Below, in pieces: positions 7,959-17,199 of a stretch of DNA of 33,579 bases. The translations under genes were made by a program, and so were the position numbers. Below the pieces are notes generated by a model. That model was given only the letters and a program-made list of their open reading frames with translations. It was not told where the DNA came from and ran no database searches. The stretch is from JAYOFM01 sp038117225 (GTDB taxonomy: Bacteria > Pseudomonadota > Alphaproteobacteria > Rhodospirillales > Casp-alpha2). The stretch covers positions 1-33,579 of the forward strand of contig JAYOFM010000024.1 of the NCBI GenBank assembly GCA_038117225.1, written 5' to 3'. How positions within the stretch are numbered: the stretch's first letter is position 1; every line of letters begins with the position of its first letter.

Positions 7959-8690
7959 ATGATCGAAGCCCGGGACCTGAGAAAATCCTTCAACGCCGTC
8001 ACCGCGCTGGACGGGGTCGACTTCATGGCGCGCGATGGCGAGGTGACGGGCCTGATCGGCCCCAATGGTGCCGGCAAGACGACGGCTCTGCGAATTCTCT
8101 ATACGGTCATGCGCCCGGACTCGGGTACGGCGACCATCGATGGCTACGATACCGTCCGCGATCGCCAGGAGGTGCAACGCCACATCGGCGTGGTGCCGGA
8201 CAGCCGCGGCCTCTACCCCCGCCTGACGGCGCGCGAACACGTGCGGTATTTCGGTCGATTGCACGGCATGACCGGTCAGGCGTTGGAAGACCGCATCCTC
8301 GAGCTCGACCGTACCCTCGGCATGGGCGAATTCATTGATCGCCGCGCCAAGGGATTTTCCAAGGGCCAAATGCGCAAGGTTGCGATGGCGCGCGCGCTTG
8401 TGCATCGACCACGCAATCTGTTGCTGGACGAACCGACCAACGGCCTCGACGTGGCCAGTTCGCGCTCCGTGCATACGCTGATTCGGGAATTGCGCGAAGC
8501 CGGCCATTGCGTGTTGTTCTGCAGCCATATCATGCAGGAGGTGGCGAATATCTCGGATCGAATCGTTGTCATCCTGAAGGGCCGCGTCGCCGCGCATGGC
8601 CGACCAAACGACCTGCTCCGCGAGGCTGGTGTCGATAGCATCGAGGCCTTGCTGCTGAACCTGATGGGCGAGGTCGAGCATGTGGCGTAA
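7959..8690 (+). CDS. natA: ABC transporter ATP-binding protein, NatA-like
   Basis: This cytoplasmic ATPase powers the adjacent permease. It has Walker A GPNGAGKTT at residues 34-42, a Q-loop region VVPDSRGLYPRLTAREH, a divergent signature FSKGQMRKVAMARAL in place of LSGGQ, Walker B NLLLDEPTNGLD, and the switch histidine in FCSHIMQEV. The sequence most resembles NatA of Na+-extruding and other export-type ABC systems. The gene symbol is by similarity only and the exported substrate is unknown. The ATG at 7959 gives the typical family N-terminus MIEARDLRKSF. An ATG at 7932 in the same frame would add nine residues, and neither has a strong ribosome site. The 3' end overlaps the permease gene by 11 bases, which implies coupled translation. 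Confidence 0.9.
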   Translation: MIEARDLRKSFNAVTALDGVDFMARDGEVTGLIGPNGAGKTTALRILYTVMRPDSGTATIDGYDTVRDRQEVQRHIGVVPDSRGLYPRLTAREHVRYFGRLHGMTGQALEDRILELDRTLGMGEFIDRRAKGFSKGQMRKVAMARALVHRPRNLLLDEPTNGLDVASSRSVHTLIRELREAGHCVLFCSHIMQEVANISDRIVVILKGRVAAHGRPNDLLREAGVDSIEALLLNLMGEVEHVA

Positions 8691-9855
8691 CATCGGCATC
8701 GTCTTCATGAAGGAACTGATCGATAACGCCCGTGATCGGCGTTCACTTCTGGTCGCGTTCATCTACCCGCTGTTGGGACCGATCCTGCTGGGATTGTTGA
8801 TAAGCGCGCTGATCGGCGTCGTTTCGACCAAGCCGACAGAGCGGGCGGCGCTGCCCGTGACCGGCCTGCAGAACGCGCCGGAATTGGCGGCATTTCTGAC
8901 ACGCGAGGGTATCAAGGTGGTGCCGGCACCGGCCGATCCCGAAAGCGCGGTGCGCAAGGGGTCCGTCGAAAGCGTCCTGGTGGTGTCGCCGGAATTCGCC
9001 GAGCAATTCGCCAACGAGCGTACCGCGCGGATCTCCGTCGTCGTCAATTCGTCGCGGCTCCCCGGCTTGCTGGCGCTCAACCATCTGGCCGGACTGCTGG
9101 GCAAGTTCAACCGGGAAGTCTGGGCACAACGCATCGCCAAGCGTGGCATCGACTACCGGATCATACAGCCGCTGGCGATCGAGAGCGTCAATGTCGCCGC
9201 CGGCCAGCACATCGCCGAGTTCCTGCTCTTCATGGTGCCGCCGCTATTCATTTTTAATCTGTTCATGGGTGGCGTTTATCTGGCCATCGACGTGACCTCG
9301 GGCGAACGCGAACGGGGCTCCCTGGAACCACTGCTGATCAATCCCATCGAGCGCTGGGGGCTGATGTTGGGTAAATACGGAGCGGCGTTGTTCTTCACCG
9401 CCGCCGCCGTTGCCGTTCAGTTGATCGCCTTTCGGGTCATCTTCCAGATGGTCGAAACCCCTGATCTGGGATTTACCCGCACCCTCGATATCCTGGCGAT
9501 TCTCGGCATCTTCGTCATGACCCTGCCGCTGATGATGCTGGCGGTCGGTGTCCAGGTGATCATCGCCACCATCACCCGCAGCCTCAAGGAAGCACAGACG
9601 TATCTCGGCCTGTTGCCGCTGGTGCCGGCGATTCCCGGTCTGGTCATGGTCTTCGCGCCCGTGCAGGCGAAGGCCTGGATGATGCCGATCCCCGTGTTCT
9701 CGCAAACCGTATTATTGGGCCAGATGGTGCGCGGTGAAACAATCGAGCTGATTAACGTCGCCGTATCCATGTCGGTATCGGCCGCCGTGGCGGCGCTGCT
9801 GATACTGCTGGCGGCACGATTATACGATCAGGAAAAGTTCATTTTCGGGAGTTGA
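8680..9855 (+). CDS. natB: ABC transporter permease, NatB-like
   Basis: This is the 391-residue membrane partner of the preceding ATPase. It has one membrane span near residues 23-46, then an extracytoplasmic domain of about 130 residues, then five hydrophobic spans from about residue 180 to the C-terminus. That topology is typical of ABC-2 type NatB/YhaP permeases. The conserved element DVTSGERERGSLEPLLINP follows the second span and is a hallmark of the family. The ATG lies inside the end of the ATPase gene, so the two form a translational unit. The stop overlaps the convergent GT-C-like gene by 17 bases. The substrate is not known; Na+ export is only the named prototype. Confidence 0.9.
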   Translation: MWRNIGIVFMKELIDNARDRRSLLVAFIYPLLGPILLGLLISALIGVVSTKPTERAALPVTGLQNAPELAAFLTREGIKVVPAPADPESAVRKGSVESVLVVSPEFAEQFANERTARISVVVNSSRLPGLLALNHLAGLLGKFNREVWAQRIAKRGIDYRIIQPLAIESVNVAAGQHIAEFLLFMVPPLFIFNLFMGGVYLAIDVTSGERERGSLEPLLINPIERWGLMLGKYGAALFFTAAAVAVQLIAFRVIFQMVETPDLGFTRTLDILAILGIFVMTLPLMMLAVGVQVIIATITRSLKEAQTYLGLLPLVPAIPGLVMVFAPVQAKAWMMPIPVFSQTVLLGQMVRGETIELINVAVSMSVSAAVAALLILLAARLYDQEKFIFGS

Positions 9856-11356
9856 CCCGATAGAGCGTGAAGAAATCGCCACCGCCAATGCGCTCAAGGC
9901 CCACTGGCGGGACCGACGCGCGAGTCTCCGGATGCAGCCAGGCGATGACGTCGAACTGACCGCGCCACTTGCCGACGATTGCCTCGTTCCACATGGGCTC
10001 GACCAGCGGATCGGCCTCTCCGACCAGCATCATCGGCGTCGCCGCGCGGGATTTTTCCTGTATCAGATGGCGATAGGGCGGCTGGAAGGCGAGTGGCTGC
10101 AGATGCACGAACATCAACGGGAACATGGCGGAGCGCTCGATCACCGCCAGCGACGGCATGTGCCAATAGCCGGAGAACAGACAGTCCCCGGTGACACTCG
10201 CCGGCTCGATCACCGGCAGCATCCGGGTGCCGCGCGGCACAGTATCGAGAGCGGCGATGAACGCCTGACCTTTGGCATCACAGCTCGCCATTCGGTCGTT
10301 GACCTTGTCCAATCGCAATACCGCGAGCGCGACGACGATTGCTATCACCGCCAAGCGAAGCGGTCGCTCTTCAATGCGGACGTGCAGCCCGGCGATCAAC
10401 AGCAACGCCACCAACAGGGGAAAGCGCACATGGGTCAGCCAGATGCCGAACAGTTCCACCGGCATCAGCAGGCTTATCGCGGTGAGCGCGATGGCGGGGG
10501 CAACCAGGACAGCGGCCAATGTGGCGCGGCGACTGATGACCAGCCAACCAAGCAGCACCGCCAAAACCGCGGCCACGGCGAGATCGAAATCGTTGAAGAA
10601 CAGGACCGGTGTGGCCACCACCTCGACACGGCTCCACATATTGCCGAATAGGGTCTCGGTGCCGTGGGTCGGTGCCTTGACCTGAAGCCACAATAAGAAA
10701 GGCAGAACGAACTGGCCGGCCAGCACCGCATCCTGGTCAAATTCAATGCGGCGGGTTCGCCAAAGCTCTGCCAAGCGCATCACGCCGATGACCAGGCCAT
10801 AACCACCAAGCGCCATCAGATGTGTAAAGAAAAGCGCCAGAGCGATGCCGCCCATGGCCACTAGTCGGCCTGGCCACGGCCATCGTCGCGTCGCCAGCCA
10901 GGCGGCGATGCCGAGCATCACCAGTCCAATGCCAAGCGTGAAGTTGGCAAGGCCGATGGCAACCGGCGCGCCATAGGCGATCAACGCCGTGGCCAGCGGC
11001 AGCAGGCCAACGCGGCCAGTGACCTGATGGCGCAGCGCCGCCGCGCCGGCAAACATCAGCAGAATGGCGAGTCCGATGAAGGCGCGGCCAGCCTGATAGG
11101 GCGTCATCACCTTCATCAGTGCGAGCATGACCCAATCAATGGCGAGATTCGGGATGATTGACCAATCCGCCCGATAGAAACGGCGGAGATCCGCATCGTC
11201 GGCTAGATTGGCCAACACGTGGGCCCGCGCCACGTGATTCAGCATATCGGCGCCGTGCGGCAGTTCGGCGAGGATCAGGGGTGTTAGGGTCACAAGCGGC
11301 ACGGCCATCCACAGAACGGTCGTGATCACGGGCCGGTGTGGTGTCGGCTCGGTCAT
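9839..11356 (-). CDS. Polytopic membrane protein, GT-C glycosyltransferase-like
   Basis: This 505-residue protein has about ten to twelve hydrophobic spans. The first extracytoplasmic loop after the first span contains HGADMLNHVARAHVLANL (about residues 34-51), with D37, N40 and H41. An acidic residue in this loop is typical of GT-C enzymes, which move sugars from polyprenyl-phosphate carriers on the outer face of the inner membrane. The C-terminal 120 residues form a soluble extracytoplasmic region. I do not recognise a characterised family, so the assignment rests on topology and the loop motif. The start lies 3 bases after the stop of the next GT-C-like gene on the same strand, so the two form an operon. 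Confidence 0.6.
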   Translation of the reverse strand: MTEPTPHRPVITTVLWMAVPLVTLTPLILAELPHGADMLNHVARAHVLANLADDADLRRFYRADWSIIPNLAIDWVMLALMKVMTPYQAGRAFIGLAILLMFAGAAALRHQVTGRVGLLPLATALIAYGAPVAIGLANFTLGIGLVMLGIAAWLATRRWPWPGRLVAMGGIALALFFTHLMALGGYGLVIGVMRLAELWRTRRIEFDQDAVLAGQFVLPFLLWLQVKAPTHGTETLFGNMWSRVEVVATPVLFFNDFDLAVAAVLAVLLGWLVISRRATLAAVLVAPAIALTAISLLMPVELFGIWLTHVRFPLLVALLLIAGLHVRIEERPLRLAVIAIVVALAVLRLDKVNDRMASCDAKGQAFIAALDTVPRGTRMLPVIEPASVTGDCLFSGYWHMPSLAVIERSAMFPLMFVHLQPLAFQPPYRHLIQEKSRAATPMMLVGEADPLVEPMWNEAIVGKWRGQFDVIAWLHPETRASVPPVGLERIGGGDFFTLYRVNSRK

Positions 11357-11359
11357 GAT

Positions 11360-13216
11360 CTATAGCTTGATAACGATCAGGCCGCCGGCGTTGAACAGCG
11401 GCGATGTGGATCGTGTCAGGGTTTCGATGTTGTCCATGAAATCAAGATAGAACCGGGATGCCATGCGCCATTCGGCGCTTGGACCATTCCGATGGAACTC
11501 CCAAAGCCGGCGGTTGTACAGACAGCCGCCGGGCACTTGAAAATCACGGAAAGCCACGTGCGAAATGCCTTGATCGAGAAGATACCTCTTCAGCGCTTCG
11601 GCACCCTTGAAGAACGGCATGCCCGGGTCTGGGCTGGCGGCGCCGGGCACGTCGACATTGGCGATGTCATTGCGGCGGAAATCGAGCACGAAAGGATGGT
11701 CGATGGCCGTTAACACCCGTGCTCTCTCCGGCACGGCCGCTTGCATGCCGACGTAGTGCGTGCGCTCCATCAGCGCGAGGCTGCGATAGCCCCAGTTGTC
11801 CGCGAGCCGCCGGATATCCTTGAACATCATCACGGGTGCCAGCGCCAGCACGGTGGCGACGATGAGTATGTTGCCCGGCGAGCGGCCACGAGCGGAATTT
11901 GGCGACGCATGTCTCGCTGCATCCAGAAAGGCGACCAACGTCGCGATGAAGGCAACGTTGAGGAACGGGGCCACGTAACGGTGGATGTTCTGCGCATCGG
12001 AATAGGTGAACGTCCAGGTCAGCATCAGCGCCGTTACCAGGCTGGCGATGTAGAATGCCAGACCGGCGCGCGACGGCCGCTTGAACGCGTACAACGCCAT
12101 CGGCAGCATGAACAAGATCATGCGCGGATCGGTGAAAACATCAGCGAGGAAGGCCATTTGGTCGGTCAACACCAACGCTTGGGAATAGTTTTCGAAATCC
12201 GCGCGGTGGTTGCCGCGAAATACAGGGTAGAGCCAGCTGCCCGATGAGCGTTGCAGCAAAGCGATCCACGGACTCAGAATTAGCAGCGCCGCCGCGCCAA
12301 CCCCGATAACGTTGCGGCTCGACGCGGCACAGGCGTTGCCATCGCGCCAATTTACCAGCCACCAGAATGCCGCCACCGCGATCGCCGCGGCGACGCTAAA
12401 ATGCGCCCGCAGGCTGGCCGTGCCCGCGACTACTGCGCCGAGCAGCAACAACGACCGCCAATCGACGTTAACGGCGACCGTCTCGCGCAGATGATCGAGG
12501 CTGCGGAGCAGGGTCAGGAAAAGAACCAGACCCGTCAGGTGGCTATGGCTGTTGAGTAACGGGAACGGCATCAGCACCACCAGCAGCAACGCCAGGGCGA
12601 CCGGGACGAGATCACCTGACGCGCGGTCGCGGAACAGGCCGAGCACCAGACCAAAGGCGGCGACCAGTGCGATGCCACGGTCCATCAAGTAGGCGTTGGC
12701 CTCGGTTCCGGTGGCGACGACCAGGGATTGCAGAAACGTGTGGCCGCCATAACCGGCCAGCCGGCGCAGGCTGAATGGTTCGATCAGGGTGCCGGTCTGC
12801 AGCAATCGGACGATCATCGGAAAGTAGGCGATGTCGTCGTCGCCGCAGCTCATGGCCTGATAATGTACGGCGGCGGCATAGCGGGTCAGCAGGGGAATTG
12901 CGATACCGATGACGACCAGCAGGGACCAGCCACGATAGTGGATCGCACCGAAACCCTGCCGGCTCAGGAAAGCAACCGCCAGGATCACGCCAACGATGAC
13001 AAATCCAACGGCGATGGCGACGGACATCAGACCCAAGGCGCTCAGCCCACCACCGATGGCGAGGGCCAATGCCATGCCCCAGCCCGCGCGCAGCCCCCAA
13101 TCCGGTCGCGCGGTGAATTGCCGACCAAGGGTTAGGTGGAGAACGCCGCCCCAGCCGATGAAGCTGGCCAGCACCAGCCCTCCCCAGGCAAACTGTTGCG
13201 CGAAAGCGGCGGCCAT
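11360..13216 (-). CDS. Large polytopic membrane protein, GT-C glycosyltransferase-like
   Basis: This 618-residue membrane protein has about eleven hydrophobic spans and a soluble C-terminal domain of about 150 residues. A loop near residue 125 carries the acidic motif SCGDDDIAYFPMIVRLLQTG, followed by LRRLAGYGGHTFLQSL. This pattern matches GT-C membrane glycosyltransferases that carry acidic residues in an extracytoplasmic loop. The ATG at 13216 was chosen over a longer in-frame start because AGGACGGAG lies just upstream, and because the longer version would run into the divergent glycosyltransferase gene. Its neighbours (a second GT-C-like protein downstream and a GT9 transferase across a 111-base divergent spacer) point to lipid-linked glycan assembly. 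The exact sugar and acceptor are unknown. Confidence 0.65.
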   Translation of the reverse strand: MAAAFAQQFAWGGLVLASFIGWGGVLHLTLGRQFTARPDWGLRAGWGMALALAIGGGLSALGLMSVAIAVGFVIVGVILAVAFLSRQGFGAIHYRGWSLLVVIGIAIPLLTRYAAAVHYQAMSCGDDDIAYFPMIVRLLQTGTLIEPFSLRRLAGYGGHTFLQSLVVATGTEANAYLMDRGIALVAAFGLVLGLFRDRASGDLVPVALALLLVVLMPFPLLNSHSHLTGLVLFLTLLRSLDHLRETVAVNVDWRSLLLLGAVVAGTASLRAHFSVAAAIAVAAFWWLVNWRDGNACAASSRNVIGVGAAALLILSPWIALLQRSSGSWLYPVFRGNHRADFENYSQALVLTDQMAFLADVFTDPRMILFMLPMALYAFKRPSRAGLAFYIASLVTALMLTWTFTYSDAQNIHRYVAPFLNVAFIATLVAFLDAARHASPNSARGRSPGNILIVATVLALAPVMMFKDIRRLADNWGYRSLALMERTHYVGMQAAVPERARVLTAIDHPFVLDFRRNDIANVDVPGAASPDPGMPFFKGAEALKRYLLDQGISHVAFRDFQVPGGCLYNRRLWEFHRNGPSAEWRMASRFYLDFMDNIETLTRSTSPLFNAGGLIVIKL

Positions 13217-13327
13217 GGGTCTCCGTCCTGCGTCGGGATTATCGCCTGAAATTACAGGCGGAATCGTAGTATCGTGGACGTTGATGCACAACGAGTTCGT
13301 CGCGCGTGAACGGGAACGGCCAAATTC

Positions 13328-14485
13328 ATGAATATTGAGATCATGCGCACGATCGATCGATGGCTCGGCACACCGCTGTGCCACCTCATGGCCGCCGTCG
13401 CTCCAGCGCTGACGCTACGGGCCAAACGTGGACCAGTGGTCGTCTGCAAGTTCTTCGGCATGGGCAGTATCTGTCTCGGCCATCCACTGTTGCTGGAATT
13501 GCGGGATAGTGAACGCGAGACGGTTTACCTGACATTCACCGGCAACCGGGCACTGGCACAATTCCTCGGTGTCGAACGCTGCATCACCATCGACGCATCA
13601 TCGCCGTGGCGATTCATCGGTGACGTGTTCCGCGCGGTCTGGCGATTGCGTGCGCTTCGGCCGGTGGCTTTTCTCAATCTCGAATTTTTTTCGCGCTTTG
13701 CGGCCCTTATGTCGGTGATGTCCGGAGCACCCGTCAGGGCCGGATTTCACATGGTGCACTTGCCGGTGGGGCGGCTGTACACCCACCGCGCCAACCTCAA
13801 TCTCTATCGTCCCATGGCGGAAAATTTTCTGAACGTGGGCGTGGTGGCTGAATTGGTTGGTGCGCATCCGCCGCTCGCCGACTATATCCAGCGTTTCCCA
13901 GCGGGGAATGGGGCCTCGCGGCCGGCGGAGGCGCTGGAGCCCTACATCGTTCTCAACGCCGAGAGCAGTCCCGAATTGCGTCATCTAAAATCCTGGCCAA
14001 CCGTATCCTGGTCCGCCCTGATCGAGGAAATTGGTATCCGCTATCCGGATCACGCTCTGGTCATGATCGGTACGCGCGATGGGTCAACGGTCGCCGCCGA
14101 TATTGGGCGCGGTTTGACGAACCCGGACTTGATCATCGATCTCAGCGGCCGTACCGACTTTACACAGTTTGTCGATCTTATTGCAGGCGCCGCGTTGGTG
14201 ATCACCGTCGACAGTGCGCCGCTGCATCTCAGCGCCATGATGCGGCGCCCCACGATCTGCCTGTTTGGGCCGGAAATACCCGTCCTTTACGGCCATGATT
14301 ATCCGTGGGTATCGACCATCTATCGTGGCCTAATGTGCAGCCCGTGTCTTGCGGTCTATGACGCCAAGACCAGCGTCCTCGATTGCCGCGATAATCAATG
14401 CATGAAACAAATCGCGGTCATGGAGGTGTTGTCCGCCGCCGAACGACTGCTTCCGCTCAAGGCGCCCGCTCGGCCAACCACGTGA
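13328..14485 (+). CDS. Glycosyltransferase family 9 (heptosyltransferase-like)
   Basis: This cytoplasmic inverting GT-B glycosyltransferase of 385 residues resembles LPS heptosyltransferases. The N-terminal domain carries KFFGMGSICLGHPLLLELR in the acceptor-side region. The C-terminal nucleotide-sugar domain carries the family hallmark LSGRTDFTQFVDLIAGA, then VITVDSAPLHLSAMMRRP and CLFGPE. A cysteine-rich tail (CSPCLAVYDAKTSVLDC and CMKQI) recalls the cysteine cluster seen at the same place in many GT9 proteins. The window encodes a GDP-heptose pathway 14 kb away, so heptose is an attractive donor, but this is inference. A second ATG at 13343 is an equally plausible start. The stop lies 6 bases from the convergent GspB-like gene. 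Confidence 0.88.
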   Translation: MNIEIMRTIDRWLGTPLCHLMAAVAPALTLRAKRGPVVVCKFFGMGSICLGHPLLLELRDSERETVYLTFTGNRALAQFLGVERCITIDASSPWRFIGDVFRAVWRLRALRPVAFLNLEFFSRFAALMSVMSGAPVRAGFHMVHLPVGRLYTHRANLNLYRPMAENFLNVGVVAELVGAHPPLADYIQRFPAGNGASRPAEALEPYIVLNAESSPELRHLKSWPTVSWSALIEEIGIRYPDHALVMIGTRDGSTVAADIGRGLTNPDLIIDLSGRTDFTQFVDLIAGAALVITVDSAPLHLSAMMRRPTICLFGPEIPVLYGHDYPWVSTIYRGLMCSPCLAVYDAKTSVLDCRDNQCMKQIAVMEVLSAAERLLPLKAPARPTT

Positions 14486-14491
14486 GACGGC

Positions 14492-16138
14492 TCAGGGCTT
14501 GACGCCAAGCCGTTTGAGCTCCTGTTCCGCCGCCCAATACTGGCGAAAGCCGGTGATGCCGCTTGCCACGGCCTTACGGAAATGGGTGATGGCGCTCGTC
14601 CGGTCGCCTTCTAAAAGGCGCTGCTGCCCAAGATAGAAATGCCCGACGCATTCGCGTTTCTTCTGTGTCAGGCGATCACCATCGCGCATGGCGGAGAGAA
14701 CATCATCGGGTGACGTCTGACCCATCAACAGAGCGAACAGAATACCAGGCCAGCGGCTACGGCTGGTGCGACCGGCGAGGGCGGTACGGGCCTTGTCGAT
14801 CGAGCCGTCGGCACGGGCATGAGCGAGAAAACTCCACAGCAGCGCGTAGTCGTTCAGTTCCGCCGAGCCCTTGCCGCCAATCGCGACAAAATCGGTGGCT
14901 GCTTGGTTAGGAAGATCAGCATAGAGGCGGAGAATACCTCGGCTCAGATGGGCGTCCACGTGACCCGGTGCAACGCGGATCGCGGCACTGTAATCGTTCA
15001 TCGCGGAATCATAAGCGCCCGCTTGCTCATGCGCCCAGGCACGGCCAACAAAGGCGTCGGCAAAATCGGGTTTCAACCGAACCGCATCGGTAAAACTGCG
15101 GACTGCGTTGGCGTGGGCGCCGTTCGATGCATGGGCCCAGCCGCGACCGAAATAGGCGGCCCAGTAATCCGGGCGCAACAGGATCGCTTGGGTGTACTCG
15201 TCGATGGCGCGATCGAAGCGGCCTTCCTGTTCGAATGCCTGTGCTCGCTGTACATGTGTTTCCGGCGTTTGCCCCGTTGTTGGCGCTGGCCCAGGGGGGA
15301 AGTTTGGTCGAGCGGGAGCAACTGGCTTGCGGGCGGGCCTGACCGTCAGGAGCCGGCTCGACGGGTGCTTGGGTGTGGTGACGAATGCAGGTGGTGGTGC
15401 AACAACTGGTGCGGCCGTGGCCTCGGGAATCGCGTTGACGGTGTTCTCCAAGGCCGTTTTCGGGATCGGTTCGGCCTCCGGCTTGGGCGCTGACTGGGTC
15501 TCGGCCTGGGCCTGGGCCCCGGGCTTGGGTTGAGGGTCGGGTTGGCGTTCCGGTATTGCCGTGGCCACTGATGGCACCTCAACGGACTTTGGTTGCGGGC
15601 GGGTCGGTTCCGCGACGACGGGAGGTGTAGGCTCAGGCGCCGGTGTGGGTGGTTCCGGTTCCTTGATCACTGATGGAATGAACGTCGGTGTCGGTCCAAG
15701 AGTCTTCGGTGCGGGTTCGGGTGCGACGGCTCCTTCGGTCGGTTTATGCGTGAGCGTATTCGCCGGTTCGAGTGGCGCTGGCGCGACCGCTTCGGCGGTA
15801 ATTACAGGCGTCTTCGGTGCCGCGTCAGGTCCGGTTGGTTCAACGGGTTGGTTGACCGGTGGGATGGCGGGTTCGATCGGTGTCGGCGTTACTGCCGCCC
15901 GTTCGATGGGGGGAGCAGACGCAACGGTTTCGACGGCATGGTCGTCACCGAGCATCAGCTTGAAGCCGATGGCGCCGCCGAGCAGCAGGATGGAGAACAC
16001 CAGAGCGATGGCAAGCGTACGGGCTCGGGACGGAAGTTCACTTTCCGACAATCGACCCATGTCGACGTGGCTTTCCGATTCGCCATCGCCGGTGCGTTCC
16101 CGTTCTGAACGTTTCAGGGCATCAAGGATCAGCGACAT
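14492..16138 (-). CDS. GspB-like membrane-anchored protein with Pro-rich linker and TPR domain
   Basis: The protein has about 548 residues. The N-terminus MSLILDALKRSERER is the signature of GspB/ExeB, the partner of the ExeA ATPase in type II secretion. A single membrane span lies near residues 41-61. A long proline- and alanine-rich periplasmic stretch follows to about residue 290. Three to four TPR repeats then run from about residue 294 to 420, including EQEGRFDRAIDEYTQAI and ANAVRSFTDAVRLKP. Canonical GspB proteins end in a small conserved GspB domain, so the TPR C-terminus is unusual. The ATG sits one base after the stop of the ATPase gene, and a much longer in-frame start lies inside that gene and was rejected. 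It probably forms a complex with the ATPase at the inner membrane. Confidence 0.82.
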   Translation of the reverse strand: MSLILDALKRSERERTGDGESESHVDMGRLSESELPSRARTLAIALVFSILLLGGAIGFKLMLGDDHAVETVASAPPIERAAVTPTPIEPAIPPVNQPVEPTGPDAAPKTPVITAEAVAPAPLEPANTLTHKPTEGAVAPEPAPKTLGPTPTFIPSVIKEPEPPTPAPEPTPPVVAEPTRPQPKSVEVPSVATAIPERQPDPQPKPGAQAQAETQSAPKPEAEPIPKTALENTVNAIPEATAAPVVAPPPAFVTTPKHPSSRLLTVRPARKPVAPARPNFPPGPAPTTGQTPETHVQRAQAFEQEGRFDRAIDEYTQAILLRPDYWAAYFGRGWAHASNGAHANAVRSFTDAVRLKPDFADAFVGRAWAHEQAGAYDSAMNDYSAAIRVAPGHVDAHLSRGILRLYADLPNQAATDFVAIGGKGSAELNDYALLWSFLAHARADGSIDKARTALAGRTSRSRWPGILFALLMGQTSPDDVLSAMRDGDRLTQKKRECVGHFYLGQQRLLEGDRTSAITHFRKAVASGITGFRQYWAAEQELKRLGVKP

Positions 16139-16139
16139 G

Positions 16140-17159
16140 TTATCGGGCCGCCGGCGCTGGCGGCCGGAACAGATGTTTAAAACCCGGCCAGGTGCTGATC
16201 TCCGCGCGCGCCGCGATCGCCATTGGGGTCTGTGATATGCTAGGCAGCAAACGCTGATCCCGTGGATCCAAAACGATGACCGCGAGACCAACGATGATCG
16301 CAGCGATACCGGCGCCAGCGACCATCATCCGCCACCGACCCGTTGCGCCCGCAGGGCCGAGCACTTCGTCCGCCGCGCGGCGTGCCAGTGCCGCGTCGAC
16401 GTCACGGCGTCCGGCCGCATAGGCGCCAAGCAGACAACGGTCGCAAATGTTATTGATTAGTCGTGGCACACCGCGTGATCGTTGCCCGATGACCTTGAGC
16501 GCGCTTGGATGAAAGATTTCCGTCGGCACGCCAGCGACACTCAGGCGATGGGCGATGTAGGCCCGGGTTTCAACCGCCTGCAGGGGTTTTAGATGGTAGC
16601 GCGCCGTAATTCGCTGCGAAAATTGGTGCATGTCTGGCCTGTAGAGCAGGTCCTTCAGCTCCGGCTGGCCAATCAGGATAATTTGCAACAATTTATCCTG
16701 CGCCGTTTCCAGATTGGTCAGCAGACGGATTTGTTCCAGCAATCCGAGTGTCAGGTTTTGCGCCTCGTCAATCATCAGCACGGCGCGGCCGCCGCCAGCA
16801 TAGGTTTCCAGTAGATAGGCGTTCAGGGACGAGGTTAAATCCTTAATGCTGTACCGCGAACCATCAACGTCGATTGCCAAATCATCGCAGATGCTGGCCA
16901 TCAATTCCGCCTCGGTCAGGCGGGGATTGACGCATAACGCCAGCTCAACGTTGTCAGGCAGATGATCTGCCAGATAGCGCGATAGGGTGGTCTTTCCAGC
17001 GCCGATTTCCCCGGTCAGCAACACGAAGCCGCTGCCGCCCTCGACGCCATAGATCAGGTGCGCCAGCGCTTCCTTGTGACGTCGACTCATGAACAGGTAC
17101 TTGGGATCGGGGGTGTTGGAGAACGGGTTCTCCTCGACGCCGAAATATTCTTGATACAT
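16140..17159 (-). CDS. ExeA/GspA-type AAA ATPase with C-terminal membrane span
   Basis: This 339-residue ATPase belongs to the ExeA/GspA/MshM group, which helps place secretins or pili through the peptidoglycan. The N-terminus MYQEYFGVEENPFSNTPDPK is typical. Walker A is GEIGAGKTT (50-58), Walker B is VLMIDEAQNL with D131-E132, and the arginine-rich sensor RGVPRLINNICDR covers 229-241. A membrane span lies near 279-297, followed by a short tail of about 40 residues. Long GspA proteins carry a periplasmic peptidoglycan-binding domain after the span, and that domain is absent here. The gene is sandwiched between a Crp/Fnr regulator and the GspB-like gene on the same strand. The order within the Tad region suggests a role with the CpaC secretin, which is inference. 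Confidence 0.88.
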   Translation of the reverse strand: MYQEYFGVEENPFSNTPDPKYLFMSRRHKEALAHLIYGVEGGSGFVLLTGEIGAGKTTLSRYLADHLPDNVELALCVNPRLTEAELMASICDDLAIDVDGSRYSIKDLTSSLNAYLLETYAGGGRAVLMIDEAQNLTLGLLEQIRLLTNLETAQDKLLQIILIGQPELKDLLYRPDMHQFSQRITARYHLKPLQAVETRAYIAHRLSVAGVPTEIFHPSALKVIGQRSRGVPRLINNICDRCLLGAYAAGRRDVDAALARRAADEVLGPAGATGRWRMMVAGAGIAAIIVGLAVIVLDPRDQRLLPSISQTPMAIAARAEISTWPGFKHLFRPPAPAAR

Positions 17160-17199
17160 GACCGTTATCCCGACCCGCCCCGGCCTCGCGTCGGCAACA

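Noticed and set aside
13217..13384. Longer N-terminus for the 618-residue GT-C-like protein
   Set aside because: The extra residues are polar, unlike a membrane-protein start, and overlap the divergent GT9 gene. A ribosome site supports the start at 13216.
14819..16235. Long Gly/Ser-rich and Trp/Arg-rich plus-strand frames
   Set aside because: They lie antisense to the Pro/Ala-rich linker of the GspB-like gene, whose composition keeps the opposite strand open. They show no domain or ribosome site.
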